A stretch of 64,000 bases of DNA from Molanna angustata. Its lineage: Eukaryota; Arthropoda; Insecta; Trichoptera; Molannidae. The position numbers were made by a program, and so were the translations under genes. The stretch is from positions 11,057,062-11,121,061 of the forward strand of contig OY754972.1 of NCBI GenBank assembly GCA_963576475.1, given 5' to 3'. Of this stretch, positions 1 to 11,114 are shown one piece after another. The first letter of the stretch is position 1, and every line of letters begins with the position of its first letter. The notes beneath the pieces were generated by a model, which was not told the DNA's origin, ran no database searches, and saw nothing but the letters and a program-made list of their open reading frames with translations.

Positions 1-40
1 ATGATGTGCATGTAGATGAAATTAAACATGAATTGATTAT

Positions 41-81
41 ATTAAGAATGATTTGATTGTTGATTAAGAATGATTTGATTG
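41..81. repeat. 19-bp direct repeat, two copies
   Basis: The word beginning ATTAAGAATGATTTG occurs at 41-59 and again at 63-81 with a 3-base spacer. It is a short local duplication; nothing else recognisable is seen in bases 1-300. Confidence 0.6.
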
Positions 82-309
82 CTGGGCGCCAGGCAATCTG
101 TTTAGGATTGCCAATTAAATCTAACTTATAATCTAAAATTAACAAAATAAGAAACACTATACATATCTTGTGAGGTATTCGGTACGATCTTACGAATAGT
201 TAGCTATGTATAATCGTGATGTTATTATAAAGAGAAAAGGGTTGGTAACATTATTTATATAGAATATTACGATATGTTTTGCTTGAACCGCATGATTAAA
301 TATATAAGA

Positions 310-480
310 AAGCTCATTGTATCGACGTGTGGTGATTCGCCTCTAGAGAAAGACCCAAAATGTCATATTTCGGAACGTGCGACATCCATCTACACTATCT
401 TACCCGAGATTTGAACAGGAGACACTAGTCCAAGTGTCCACCAATTTACCGTAACGTACCAGAAAGGCAATATGCGACAG
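310..480 (-). repeat. Possible degenerate tRNA-derived SINE remnant
   Basis: On the minus strand the segment contains TGTTCAAATCTCGG, which resembles a pol III B box (GGTTCAANNCC), preceded by a weak A-box-like stretch. It is more GC-rich than its surroundings. The match is imperfect and no tail or target duplication is visible, so this is a weak call. Confidence 0.25.
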
Positions 481-1140
481 CATATACTCAACAATGAGTT
501 TTATTCCCTCAATATTGCGGAAACAAGTGCCCATTATTCTCGACAAGCGATTTTAAAATTAAAATGTACAAATTTCTATATCAAAATTAAAATAATAATC
601 GTAAGTAAAATCCAGGATTAATTTCGCATCTTTCATATTATGTAGGTATAGTTTACTCTCGCTGTACGTAGGTAATTGCAATTACCTATTGCGATGTCGC
701 GTGCCGTTGGCGGCGTTGGCAAAGATATGCATGAAGTCGTTTGAAGTTTGCGAATACATATTTGGTAGTTTAGAGTTTTACGCGAATATTTGGTTCAGAA
801 ATGATGTTAAGATAATTCAATTCGTAATAATATTTTTTTCTAATTTTCCTAGATCCTAAAACACTTAAAATTAATTATGATTAAAGCCTAACTTATTATT
901 ACACTTAAAACTAATATTTACATGTTTATTTACAGAAAACTATATCGTGAAGATCCCTCGGGACCCTACAACCTGTGTTTAAGGGAAACACAAGCTTAAA
1001 AAAAATTTGGCATAAAAATTATCTAATATCATTTCTACGATATTTGAAGAGGTTTCTCTATTCAATTCGTATCGAGATTTTCAATGCGTCTACATTTGTG
1101 AAAAAGGCAAGAGTAAACAAAATCAATGAGAATATAATTT
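481..1140. other. AT-rich sequence without a recognised gene
   Basis: Nothing firm is seen. A perfect 20-bp palindrome (TAGGTAATTG and its complement) lies at 669-688. A pyrimidine-rich stretch ending TTTACAG near 930-937 precedes a 20-codon open frame ending in a stop, which could be a terminal exon but could equally be chance. Confidence 0.4.
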
Positions 1141-1440
1141 CGAGTAGTTACATAGAATATCGGCTAATAAAGCAAGTAGGTAATATAACATCACGATAAA
1201 ATTAATTAAAATTTAGCATCCCGATAAATAAAGCAAGTTAAACACTAGAATCATGATAGGTAAATACAATTTTAGATAGATCACCCCGATAAAGAAAGCA
1301 CGTTAATTTAAATCCGATTACAATAAAAATGCAACACTATGTAATACCGATAATTACCGCAGGTCAAATAGAATCGTGTTCAAAATAATAAGACTAAGAA
1401 AACCGATAAAAATTAAACCGAATACCTCAACAATTTACAC
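1140..1440 (+). repeat. Degenerate tandem array, about 60-bp period
   Basis: A word close to CCCGATAAATAAAGCAAGTT recurs in decaying form near 1162, 1221, 1286, 1347 and 1402, so the spacing is about 55-64 bases. The copies are diverged, suggesting an old minisatellite. No coding role is supported. Confidence 0.4.
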
Positions 1441-1454
1441 ATTTAAATAGACAA

Positions 1455-1770
1455 TTTTCATTCCTCCACCTCGACCAACAATTAATCTGATATGTGAGTA
1501 GGTATTGTGTAAAACAGGATATTGAGTAGGTAATTGACATCTCAGGGCGTGCGTCCGCTGATAAACAAATCAGCCAAGGCCCCACGTTGATTGGGGCCAT
1601 TTAATACACCCCCTTTAGTAATTAAAAAAAAATTATTATATAGTTTAATTTTAATTATTTAAGAAGAAAAAAATGTTTAAGAGAGAAAAGAATAATAATA
1701 ATTGTAGGAGGGTATTAAGTTGTTTTACACAATACAGTTAGTAATTGTTGGTGAGAGTTGTGGAGGAATA
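1455..1770. repeat. Inverted repeat (MITE-like hairpin)
   Basis: Arms near 1460-1518 and 1712-1768 are inverted copies: both contain ATTCCTCCAC, CCAACAATTA and TATTGTGTAAAACA in complementary orientation. The spacer includes a small perfect hairpin (GGCCCCA and TGGGGCC, 7-base loop) near 1585-1605. No target duplication was resolved. Probably a small non-autonomous element. Confidence 0.45.
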
Positions 1771-1894
1771 AAACACAAAACGGTTAATTTAAATATGACC
1801 AGGGGTCATGTATATTGAAAAAAAAATTATGCAATTGGGTTAGTAACCTTAAAACTAAGTACAACAAAATGAAAGCAGTAAAAAAATTGAAACG

Positions 1895-2420
1895 TCGGTG
1901 CTTTGTGTAGTGGGTGCGTGTTAAGGCGAGTGATTTTGTTTGGTGCTGATGTGAGGCGCTGGTCGAGCGACGTCGGCTTGGCAGATGGTGCAAGCGGCTT
2001 TGGCTCGCGTGGCAGGATGTTGAGGCGAGAGACGAGCGGCTTTGGCTCGTGTTGTGGTGAGGCGATGAGATACGAGCGGCTTTGGCTCGTCGTGGATGCA
2101 GCAGACTCGCAGGCAGGGGTTGCTGACATCGTGGAGGACGTCGGATTGGAGCAGGGGCTCCGTGAAGCTGGACTGGCGAGGAGGCAGTCGCTGTAAGCTT
2201 CGCCGGGACGTCCAGAGACATTCAGTTGTCTCAGTGGAGCGCTGGACTCTAAGGCAGGAGTCGCTGGGCTCTGGATGAGGAGTCTAGCGGCCGTGAAATA
2301 TACCTATGCAAGGTAGAGGCGCGCTAGGGATCCGAAAGTAGGTATCGCCGGTTGTGTTGCTCGATTGCTCTGCCCGTGGTGTGAATGTTGACGTCGCGAC
2401 GCGTCGTAATTATGGTGTCT
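1895..2420. other. GC-rich island with a triplicated motif
   Basis: This block is much more GC-rich than its surroundings. The word AGCGGCTTTGGCTCG occurs three times (about 1993-2007, 2034-2048 and 2075-2089) at roughly 41-base spacing. Overlapping ORFs of 60-145 codons lie on both strands, as expected in GC-rich DNA where stops are rarer; none shows a recognisable domain. It could be an LTR, a LINE 5' region or a CpG-rich host regulatory stretch. Confidence 0.4.
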
Positions 2421-3785
2421 ACCTTTTAAAACAATGTAAGAAAATTAAGACGAAAAAAAATAACACTGATAGTGTGCGCTGTATATTTAAATTGTCTTTA
2501 ATACTTTTAACTTAGGCAGGTAGGAGACATCTGCCGAGGCACAGATGCCCGTCCGTCACTTGCTACACAAAACGAATTTAATTTTTTTTTTGAACAAGGC
2601 GATGAGAACTATTCATCTGTCTGTGGACTGACTCCACTGGTGGACTCCAGTTTACCGACTCATGACTGACTGATTACTGACTGTCTTCAACTCTCGAAAC
2701 GTCTTCCTATCGAATTTTGTAGGAGGTGGTCAGAGCCTCGATCATTGGTCACTACGAGTAGGCTGTCCTAAGGACACCATTGTTTGTCCTTTATTGTTCT
2801 CGAGATAACAACCAATTACGATCTTGGTTGGGGCGTGTTAAGTATGAAATACCCTGGCGTAGACCAACCCAACATATGTTTAGAAAGTCAGCCTCGACCG
2901 GGCAATATATCTTATTACTAGACGTTTTGGAGACTCGTAAAAAAAATGTGAATTGGTTGTCTTCCGTTTCAAATATTAGGTATGTTCTTTTGTTGCATTT
3001 TAAGACAAAGAAGGATGCACATGTTGGCTATATCTTTAGAAAGAATGATGCTTAATGGATTTGCAGTTGTTACATGACTATAGAAATGCAATAAATCAGG
3101 AGATCTATTCAGTTGGACATTTTAAAATATAAATGTAATGCATTCTATAGTTTTGAAAGAATTATTTCGACACAATGTGAGCAGTAAATTATTATCTTGG
3201 CCCTAAGAAAAAAAATAAAAACCCACTGCGAACATTTTATAAGTAGGCATTATTGCGTAAGAATTAATTCAAATTATTCGAACGCAACAACCTTATATAC
3301 TTGTCTTTAAAATAATTAAATAATATAAAAGTACTTTGTTAATTTGTTTTTGTTGTATTTGATAACCGATGAGTTTCATGCAAGGCACATCGTCGGAATA
3401 ATCCTCAATAAGACTGAAACTTAAATATAAAATTCATTTATTGACCTAAACAGTGTCCTTTCTAAACTATGGATAAAATCTAGTCGATTTGACGTGTGGA
3501 ATATTCTGGAAGGGTCTTCTTTATCTCTGTAACATGATTTTAATAAATCACGGTATCCTTTCTTCGAGGACTATATCGCCAAAATACATAACGAGGAGCG
3601 AAACTTCTTTTGCTCGGATCCACTTTGCAAGTAAAAATGTAACAAAAAGTTTGTGGGTATCGGATAAAATAAAGCTTTTTATCCCCATAAATCTGTCGCA
3701 GCGCGCATAAGCAAAATAATCAGTCCCAGGTGCTCGGCCCGGCTCCAAACGGGAGATGAACTCAGAAATGATTTGGGATGATTTA
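2421..3785. other. Unassigned stretch
   Basis: The part at 2521-2760 is less AT-rich and contains short GACTGACT-type direct repeats. The remainder is AT-rich. Short ORFs occur on both strands but none has a recognisable motif. No TIR, LINE tail or tRNA-like box was seen. Confidence 0.35.
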
Positions 3786-4215
3786 GAAAAAATATAATAT
3801 ATACATCATAATAATAATATTTATATAATTTATGTACATGTGTACAAAGGCAGATTTATTGCCATAGGGCAAATTCTTCCAACCAACCCGAGCAACGTGA
3901 AGTCTCTTAGTTAAATTGGTACAGTACTAATTAAGTGAGAAATAAATTGATAAAAAATAACATAAAAGAGTAAGAAATATAAAAAAATTACAAAGAGAAA
4001 AAAAAATGAAAAGAGAGTTTAAAAATAAAAGAATAATAAAAATAACACTGATCATAGCAATGAGGAAAAGGAGGTTACGGAAGGATATAGAAGGAATTTA
4101 GGAACTATTTGACAAATAAAGTTTTTTTAGTTTACCTTTAAATATTTGAATGGATTGAGATGACGTTACTTCATCACTTAGGCCATTCCATAGTCTAGCT
4201 GATTGTACTTGAAAA
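3786..4215 (-). pseudogene. 5'-truncated LINE: reverse transcriptase C-terminus plus 3' UTR
   Basis: Reading the minus strand, codons at about 4215-4098 encode a stretch with SARLWNGLSDEV and FKGKLKKLY before a stop, the usual last 40 or so residues of jockey/CR1-type LINE polymerases (WNxLP...FKxxLK pattern). The 3' UTR follows and ends in an AT-rich tail near 3786-3830. A second copy of the 3' UTR lies at 38.0-38.3 kb. The catalytic domain is missing, so this is a dead insertion. Confidence 0.65.
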
Positions 4216-4532
4216 GAGGAGCTGATAATACATTATAATATGAAACTTACTTGCCAATATGTCCAATTCTGATTCGTCTAAATTTATCCGTCTGAATTTT
4301 AGTACATGAGAAATGTAAAAAAGGTGCTTGCATTTATACGGGACTCATTACGTCACACCGCGCGAACAAAATCCTTTTATCCATGGTCGCCCGTTGGTTA
4401 CAGACGTTTTCGTACTCTGAAACGAATCAGAATAGGACAATATCTCCTCGTGTCAAAATTAATACTCCCTCGACAGGAGCGATTCGAGAAAAGCGGTTAT
4501 ATCTTAAACTATTTACATTGATATTATATAGA

Positions 4533-4575
4533 CTAGTTGCATGTAACACATGAGATCCAACTGTCGATTGACATC
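4533..4575 (-). repeat. Short dispersed repeat, three or more copies
   Basis: The word ACTAGTTGCATGTAACACAT followed by GAGATCCAACTGTCGAT is found here and, inverted, at 41889-41929; a shorter copy is at 43493-43520. A partial inverted copy (AATCGACAGTTGGAT) lies at about 5259-5275, so the segment could be one end of an element of about 0.75 kb at 4.53-5.28 kb. Confidence 0.4.
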
Positions 4576-5994
4576 TATTAAGAGTTGAACTTGGATATTG
4601 TGTATTCCAAACAAATTGTATGAAGCGATGTCGTCACTAATATTAATTTGTACAAACTTTGTTAAAAAATGTTTGAGACATATTACTATAATGTATGCAT
4701 TTTTTATAGAAAAGTAAATTCTCTAGTTTACATGTTTCGGCATTTTTCGATTTTTTTAAAAGAAATGGAAATAAAAGCAGTTAAAGACAAAAATTTGTCA
4801 TACCAATTTTTTGCTTCTTAATAAAAACAGTTTGAGAAACCCTGGAACTATTTTTCCAAATCCATTTCGAGATACTATATTAATTTGTACAAAATTTCAG
4901 CGTTCTGGCTTTTATAGTTTTTAAAATGATGACTGGAACAAAAATTCTTAATACTAAGTATAAAAGTTTTGTGTACCTAAAAATGTCTATATATTCTGAA
5001 ATTTTATACTTTGTGAATCCAGCGGATCAAAAGTTATAAGCGGGGGACGGACAGAGACACAAAACTCACATAAAATGTTCTACTACGAATTCTGAGTAAA
5101 TCCATGTATGGAAACATATATGCTGCGAAGCCTCTAAGTTGGTGTTTTTAGCATGCAAAAAGTCCACTACGCTATACAAAATGTTCCTAGTATTCCTTAT
5201 ACGCGGGTCTTGGCTTAATACTTTGTCGATATGTCAAAAGAATAAATTCTCTTGAACAAATCGACAGTTGGATTACAGTGGAAATGATACTTGAACATAT
5301 TATTTTCTTGCGTAAGAAAAATGAAATTCATTCACCCCGGACTGTATATTCTATTAAGAAGATGTTTAAGACCCTTATTGAAGTCTATGACCTTGGGAAT
5401 ACGGGATGTACACAGATATGCACACTTATTAATTTCTAATGTATGAAACACGATCTAATATTGTATATACAATATTTTTCCATCCTTATGATGGGCAATG
5501 TTTGCGCTATAAGTCTCGCTAGACACTGGCAGAAGATTTTTTAAATGCGTTGCTGAAATGTCATGATAGATGAAGTTATTCTCTATCAAATAATCAAAGG
5601 TGCTTATTTTCTGACCCTTTATTTTTATTCATAATAACTTTATAATGATAAGTAGGTGTGTATTTTACGCGTTAATGTACCAAACAATGTAAATAATAAT
5701 GAATTAAGGTTCAATTAAGGATGCGAATCACGTGTGTAGTGTGTAATGATAAAATTCGTACAATATAATTAATTTCGCTCAATGGTGGTATAACCACTTA
5801 ACTACCAAAAAAAATCAAACGTGTGAATTAATACCAAATATCACTTGAAAAGAGCCACTCCAATATTTTATATGTTGAACAGTGGTTCTTAACATTTAGG
5901 TTCACGTATAAAGTATTTACAAATTATGTCAAAAATAGTGCTATTTTATTCGATTGATTTGGAAACTCGAGACGCAGTATTAATACGTTCTTAT
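4576..5994. other. AT-rich stretch, no gene recognised
   Basis: Only short scattered ORFs are present. A phrase around 4890-5060 (TTTCAGCGTTCTGGCTTTTA, later GGGGGACGGACAGAGAC) looks like old interspersed repeat sequence, but the family cannot be named from this window. Confidence 0.3.
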
Positions 5995-6180
5995 AATTTA
6001 TTTTATTTATTTAATTATATTTACGGCTTGAAAGCCTATTTACAGTACATAACACCATATTATTAACAGTACATAACACCAGTTATAAATACAACAATAA
6101 CATAAGTACCTACAACACATTTAGTTCAGCAATACATTATATCAGTTAAGAAACATCAATAAAGATAACAAAATAATATT
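5995..6180 (-). mobile_element. LINE 3' end (minus orientation)
   Basis: The segment begins with TTTATTTATTTAATTATAT, the complement of an AAATA-type LINE tail, followed by 3'-UTR-like sequence containing a 17-bp tandem duplication (ACAGTACATAACACCA at about 6041 and 6066). No coding part remains. Confidence 0.4.
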
Positions 6181-6224
6181 ATTATTATTATCTTGCATTA
6201 ATATTAAAAACCTATTTCACCTAA

Positions 6225-6380
6225 TCGGTTGTAAACCCTGTAGGTGCCTTGAGTTCCGGGTTTTTCTATAATATTCCAACTTCGTATTTATTGAGATGTT
6301 GGAAAATCGTCAAAAATATCATTGACTACCGATAGGGAAAAAAAACAATGCTTGCGTATATGTAATTTTTAAAATATTAG
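6225..6380 (-). mobile_element. MITE-A fragment
   Basis: This is a diverged, inverted copy of the family best seen at 30.6-31.1 kb. Shared words are GTAAACCCTGTAGGTGCC, CCAACTTCGT, ATTGAGATGTT and a downstream GCGTATATG. It is truncated and carries no ORF. Confidence 0.55.
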
Positions 6381-7178
6381 AATATACCTAAAATATATAA
6401 TTCACAGACACCAAAGATCATTGAGAAGATGTCGATAAAAATACCTGTCATGAGTGAAAAGATTTGGGAACCTGTGAACTATAATAGGTAGGTACTTATG
6501 TGATACAATAGAGTGAAAAGCTTCACATTTTTTATTGGAGAGTGAAAAAAAGGCAATAAGTCGGTTGGGTGATTAAGATCTTTACAAGGACTAAGTATAA
6601 TCAGTGCAGAACCATTGTACGTGGCTTAACACGGCTCCACTCTCGACAGCTTCTACATACAATGAACCAAGCGAGGAAATACACAGATATATGACCAAAT
6701 GTATTCCCATGTTATTACTATTTTTTAGTATGCCGGCTCAGTTCAGAATATTTGCCTTCGGTAAACCCCTTGACGGAATTTCGTGTGACGATAATACTAT
6801 GTAAACCATAATACGTAATACGAAAAAAAAATATTTTTTTTGTCATTACACGAACTATGGATTGTGTTACTGTTAAACGATGAACTTATCCTTCAAGTAT
6901 GCGACAACATGATTTTATTTCAAAGTTTTTTTCGTTTACACAGTTAAAGTTGATAATTTAAATAAAAGTAATTGTGCCTTAGATGATTCTATCAGAAACT
7001 GGCAACAGCTCTTAAGATGGCGCCTGCTCTCCGTGTACCTATTTTTCAATTTGATACACCATCATTATTATTTATAATCAAATCAAATTCTTGTAGAAAA
7101 ATAATGTCATACACCTTTTTTCAACGTTTATCTTATATTTTTAATAAACTATAAGGCGTAGAGAAATATATATTTATT

Positions 7179-7377
7179 TTAAATTAAAGAAGACAAACAT
7201 ATCTGGAAAAATATGTCGTGACGTTACATTAATGCTTCAGGATTAGTAAAGAAACCTAAAAAAAATATTTTCCATTCAGCGCCATTGCAAAATATTTTTT
7301 TTTTGTTTATTTACTTAACCTGATGCACTAATGCAACGTCACAACATATTTTTCCAGATATTTTAGTCTTAATTTAA
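7179..7377. repeat. 200-bp foldback (near-palindromic MITE)
   Basis: Two arms of about 90 bases (7179-7272 and 7288-7377) are inverted copies around a short loop near 7280. Both contain ATATCTGGAAAAATATGT, GACGTT, ATTAATGC / TTAGTGCAT and AAATATTTT in complementary positions. The structure would form a long hairpin. It looks like a small foldback element; no host function is supported. Confidence 0.65.
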
Positions 7378-7699
7378 ATCCCAAATCTCTCCCTGCGCGC
7401 ATTTTGCTTAAAAAGTTTATGGATTAAAACTGTGTTTTATTTGATAAATTATTATAAATTTAATGATAATTCAATTTATAATGACTTTGCTGGTTGTTGG
7501 CGTTATCTAAATGGACTCATTTACTTAATGGACTATTTTCTCTTCTGAAATTATTTTCAAATAAAAATACGTGTAAACAATTATAATTTGAAATTGTGAT
7601 ATGTTATAATTATGTGTTAGACATAATGTGACAGATATGTAAGTATGGATTGTGTCATTTAAAATTAATATAAAGCTATTCCGACACAAGCACTGCTTA

Positions 7700-7868
7700 G
7701 TGGAATAGTTCTTATCCACTGGATGTTGCTACTGATAGATTGTATTCATTTTATCAGTGCCAACATATTCCTAAATTGTCTATGTTTCATAATTTATTTG
7801 TACTATTTTGCACTGTTATATTGTTGTTATTTTTGTATGTTAATGTGGATTTAAATAAATAAATAAAA
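7700..7868 (+). mobile_element. Possible LINE 3' UTR and tail
   Basis: An AT-rich stretch ends in TAAATAAATAAATAAAAA near 7852-7868, the form of a LINE tail in this window. No reverse transcriptase remnant is attached. Confidence 0.35.
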
Positions 7869-8192
7869 ATTTCACAGTATTTTAGGAATTACAAATGAAG
7901 GGATTTTGAAACAAAATGTAAACTATTTAGCAATATTACAAAGTAGTATTAAAAAAAAAACTAAAAGTATGAATTCTGAGATGCAATTAAGTCAGAAACG
8001 ACGATTCCTCATAAATATGCAACTCCCTGAATGATTATAATTTATTAAAATATTCCTTTGAATTCAAGAATGCACGGCAAAGCGAAAACTTGAGACTAAA
8101 GGATGACAGCAATAAAAACAGTTTCTTAATATTTCACATGAAATACGTCAGGACACAAACAGATTAATATGCCAGCGGAACTCTTAGACATA

Positions 8193-9026
8193 TCTATATA
8201 TATAAAAATGGATGTACGTATATTTGTTTGTTTGTATGTTCGCGATGAACTCCTAGACCAACCATCAGATTGCGATGAAGCTTTGGGAATTTGTTCAGCT
8301 CATTCAGAAGGTTTATGAATTATAATTTATTTATTCGATATCTCGAAAACAATTTTTTTGGAAAAAAATAGTTTTGTATTGAAGTGAAACTTAGTGGGTT
8401 TGTTCAGCTTGCACACGTGAAGTTTCATGAATTAAATTTATTTATTTATTTAATATCTTACACAAGATTTAAAAAAAATATATTTTTGGGATTGTCATTT
8501 AATATTAGGGATTCCATTAGCGCATATAAGAAAGCGTATTTGAAGTTAAATTGAATTATTTTACTTCTCGACGAAAAGTTATCTATTTGTTATTGCAAGA
8601 AAATTTAAAATAAAAAAATAACATATAAATAAATACTGAAATATTGTAAAAAATACCATATAAATAAATAAATAAATCAATGATCGAATAAGTAAATAAA
8701 TAAATAAAGAAATAAATAAGTGTATAAATACATGAATCAACAAAAAAAACAAAAAAACTACATATAAAAATGGTATATTATTTAAAACTGGTATTATGGT
8801 GAAGGTTCAAGCATATTTGTTTGCATAATTAAATATAATTATAAATGAATGAATGAATAGGGACGGAAGGGACTGTAGGGTTGAAAGGGAAAAAATACGG
8901 AATTAAAATTAGCGAATCTAGATAAGAATGTTAAATAATAAAAAGGAAACTTACCGATGAACAATTTTTATATATTTGGAGGTAAATAATTAAACAGACA
9001 GGACAACGTCTGCCGGGTTTTACTAG
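8193..9026 (+). mobile_element. Helitron-like non-autonomous element
   Basis: It starts TCTATATATATAAAAATGG directly after an A and ends CTAG directly before a T, matching the A^T target preference and TC...CTRR ends of Helitrons. A hairpin with stem CAGAC/GTCTG (8995-9012) sits 10 bases before the terminal CTAG, as expected for a Helitron 3' end. There is no Rep-helicase ORF; the interior is AT-rich with many AAAT runs. The 5' start is characteristic of lepidopteran Helitrons. Confidence 0.65.
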
Positions 9027-9808
9027 TAATATATAAAAGAATACTCAGACTCTCGTTATGTTTGAATCAGGTAGCAGTCTATATTGATAAAAGGAAAAGT
9101 CAACATAAAGAGTTGAGATGTATGTTGATAGTTAAACGCACTCGAAGTGTCTGAGAGAAAAATACTAAAGTAACCTCAATAAAGTAGAATCAAGATACTC
9201 ATATTTCAAAGAATTTTTCTTTATATAAGATGGTTAAAGAACCTCAGAGCTATTTCTAATAAAATTGCAAACCAAAATAATTTTATTAATCTATGAAAAT
9301 GAAGAGTTGAATGTTGGAGTATTTTCTATAAAATTAATCAATTGAATACAAGACAAGCTTATTATATATTTTAATAATTTTATTTTAGCATAGGTATATA
9401 TATAAGTGAAATCTTTATCTTTTTGGATTCTATGTCTTTGGCCGTGAATTTCTTTTAATAAGAAAGGAATTTGAGAAACGAACACTTGAGAATTATGAAT
9501 GTTCTTTGTTTCTAAATATTTTACAGAGGATAATCAGCCATTTCAATAATCAAGCTAACAACTAATCGTTGTATTCTTCTCTTTCATGTTTTGCATAAGA
9601 CTCTCCGAAAGTTGACGATGAATTTGAAGAAAACCTCTTTGTTTTACACGGCGCAAAATAGCTCTTCCACAAACCAGTCCATTCACGAATGGATTGGAGA
9701 CAGCAAACCAGCATTCGTTTGACGAAACATACAACTATAAATCAAACAATGTGAGTGCTATTTTAAAGAACAAAAATCAAGTGAAATTGTAACACCGCGA
9801 AATTCCAG

Positions 9809-9853
9809 GAACACCTGTATGAACATTTTATTGAAATAAGGCATACCGCAACA
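9809..9853 (+). CDS. Candidate small internal exon (15 codons)
   Basis: A 45-base open stretch (EHLYEHFIEIRHTAT) lies between a plausible acceptor (ATTCCAG) and a strong donor (GTGAGT), with phase 0 at both ends. It would join in frame to the candidate exon at 10143. Such short open stretches are common by chance; support comes only from splice sites and phase continuity. The protein is not recognised. Confidence 0.25.
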
Positions 9854-9890
9854 GTGAGTGAAATCAAAAGTATTGAATTAACATTTTAGA

Positions 9891-10064
9891 TGGGTCGATG
9901 ACAGAGCGGTTAGCGCACTTGGCTAGTGATCCAGTGGTCGCGAGTTCGAATCCTGCCTCGACCGATTTCGTTCACCTATAGCACAAGCATTTATACTTAA
10001 TTTAGGGAACGTAGGAAAATGTATATGTTACTTGTTTAACTAGGACATATTCACTTAAAAAAAA
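9891..10064 (+). mobile_element. tRNA-derived SINE, family 2 (short A tail)
   Basis: The head folds like a tRNA: GGTCGAT at the 5' end pairs with CTCGACC, there is an A-box-like region around AGAGCGGTTAGCGCAC, and the B box is GAGTTCGAATCC. A second copy at 61.8-62.0 kb has an anticodon loop CTAGCAA (AGC, Ala-like); here the loop is CTAGTGA. A body of about 100 bases and eight A residues follow. The tRNA-unrelated body and poly(A) show that it is a SINE and not a tRNA gene. Confidence 0.8.
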
Positions 10065-10142
10065 CATTTAATAATTTTGATACTACAAACCCATTCAAAC
10101 CTATTAAACTCGTTGACTAATGCTATCATAACTCATTCTGAG

Positions 10143-10218
10143 GAAGAATATTTGAACACAATAAATAATTGTATAGAATTATGTTCAATCAGATGTATGT
10201 ATGTTCACGCTCAACAAG
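10143..10218 (+). CDS. Candidate internal exon (25 codons)
   Basis: Open stretch EEYLNTINNCIELCSIRCM continuing to YVHAQQ. The acceptor is TTCTGAG with a branch-site-like GACTAATG about 27 bases upstream, and the donor is AAG|GTAAGA. It starts in phase 0, matching the exon at 9809, and ends in phase 1, matching the exon at 10524. The family-2 SINE would lie in the preceding intron. The same frame is also open beyond the donor, so a random ORF is the alternative. Confidence 0.28.
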
Positions 10219-10523
10219 GTAAGAAAAGAGAAAGGTATACATCAACATCGGAAAGTAGGTTTTTAGAATTACACAATAAAAAAAAAACAACACGAGAAAA
10301 AAGTATTATCACATGATTTCCATAGTAAAATAACACAGATTTGGTTTGTATAATAGTTCACTCTGAATTTTATATAAGACTACATAAGTTATTGAAGGAA
10401 TTACTAGAATTATTGAACCATCAAACATAGAGTTGAAACCAGAGTTAAATATAGAATGAATAAAATAAATGGCTAATATATAGAGCTTGGTACAATTATT
10501 TAATCAGTCTGTGTCTCTTACAG

Positions 10524-10573
10524 GAAAAGCAGAGAGACCAAAGCATCAAATATTTCTATCTTCTATATGTAAG
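10524..10573 (+). CDS. Candidate small internal exon (about 16 codons)
   Basis: A strong acceptor (TGTGTCTCTTACAG) precedes 50 bases and the donor TGTAAG|GTAATT. In the phase imposed by the previous candidate exon it reads GKAERPKHQIFLSSICK and ends in phase 0. A further 34-base stretch at 10761-10794, between CTGTACAG and GTAAGT, is also open in the continuing phase. The protein is unrecognised, and all three frames of this short segment are open, so the evidence is limited. Confidence 0.28.
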
Positions 10574-10794
10574 GTAATTTACGACACTTAATAGAAACAT
10601 AGAACCCTTAAATAGACAACCAACTTAACGAAATAATTGAGTGATATTTTTGGACATTTCTTTAAATATTTTCGACAAAATGTCCACTTTTGGATAACTT
10701 AAAACCAGTATAATTTACAATATAAATTTCTCAAACTAGGTAATGGAACATTCTGTACAGAGATGTAACTTAATATATTCAAAATATAAACTGC

Positions 10795-11110
10795 GTAAGT
10801 TTTGGGAATATTTTGTACGCGTACCCAATATAAAGCGTCACAAAAAACTTTTTAAGAACTTAGCGTTGAACACGCGCTCACTATGTGGGTGTTAACTTGA
10901 ATCCTCCAAGAACAAGAGGATCGGATGTTTTGACGTAAATGTTAATAAAAAAATCCGTAAGTGTTGATACATCACGTTTTGAACAAAAATATGTAATAAA
11001 TTTTGTACAGGATTAATCGATTAATAATCAAAATTCATATTAATACCATAAAGAAGATAAATAAAGAAATTATTCACATTAATAAACACACAAATAAAAA
11101 TATGATTTTT
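10795..11110. other. AT-rich spacer
   Basis: No element ends or coding motifs were recognised here, apart from a few poorly supported splice-like words. Confidence 0.3.
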
Positions 11111-11114
11111 ATAA

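Noticed and set aside
1784..2221. 145-codon ORF on the minus strand in the GC-rich island
   Set aside because: Other frames on both strands are open in the same place, the product is low-complexity (Ser, Arg, His, Ala), and no domain is seen.
2700..2900. Possible LTR end and primer binding site (TTGGTTGGGGCG)
   Set aside because: No second LTR, no polypurine tract and no attached gag or pol sequence were found.
9892..9965. Genuine tRNA-Ala gene
   Set aside because: The tRNA-like head is attached to a SINE body and A tail, has a mutated anticodon loop, and recurs at 62.0 kb with the same body.
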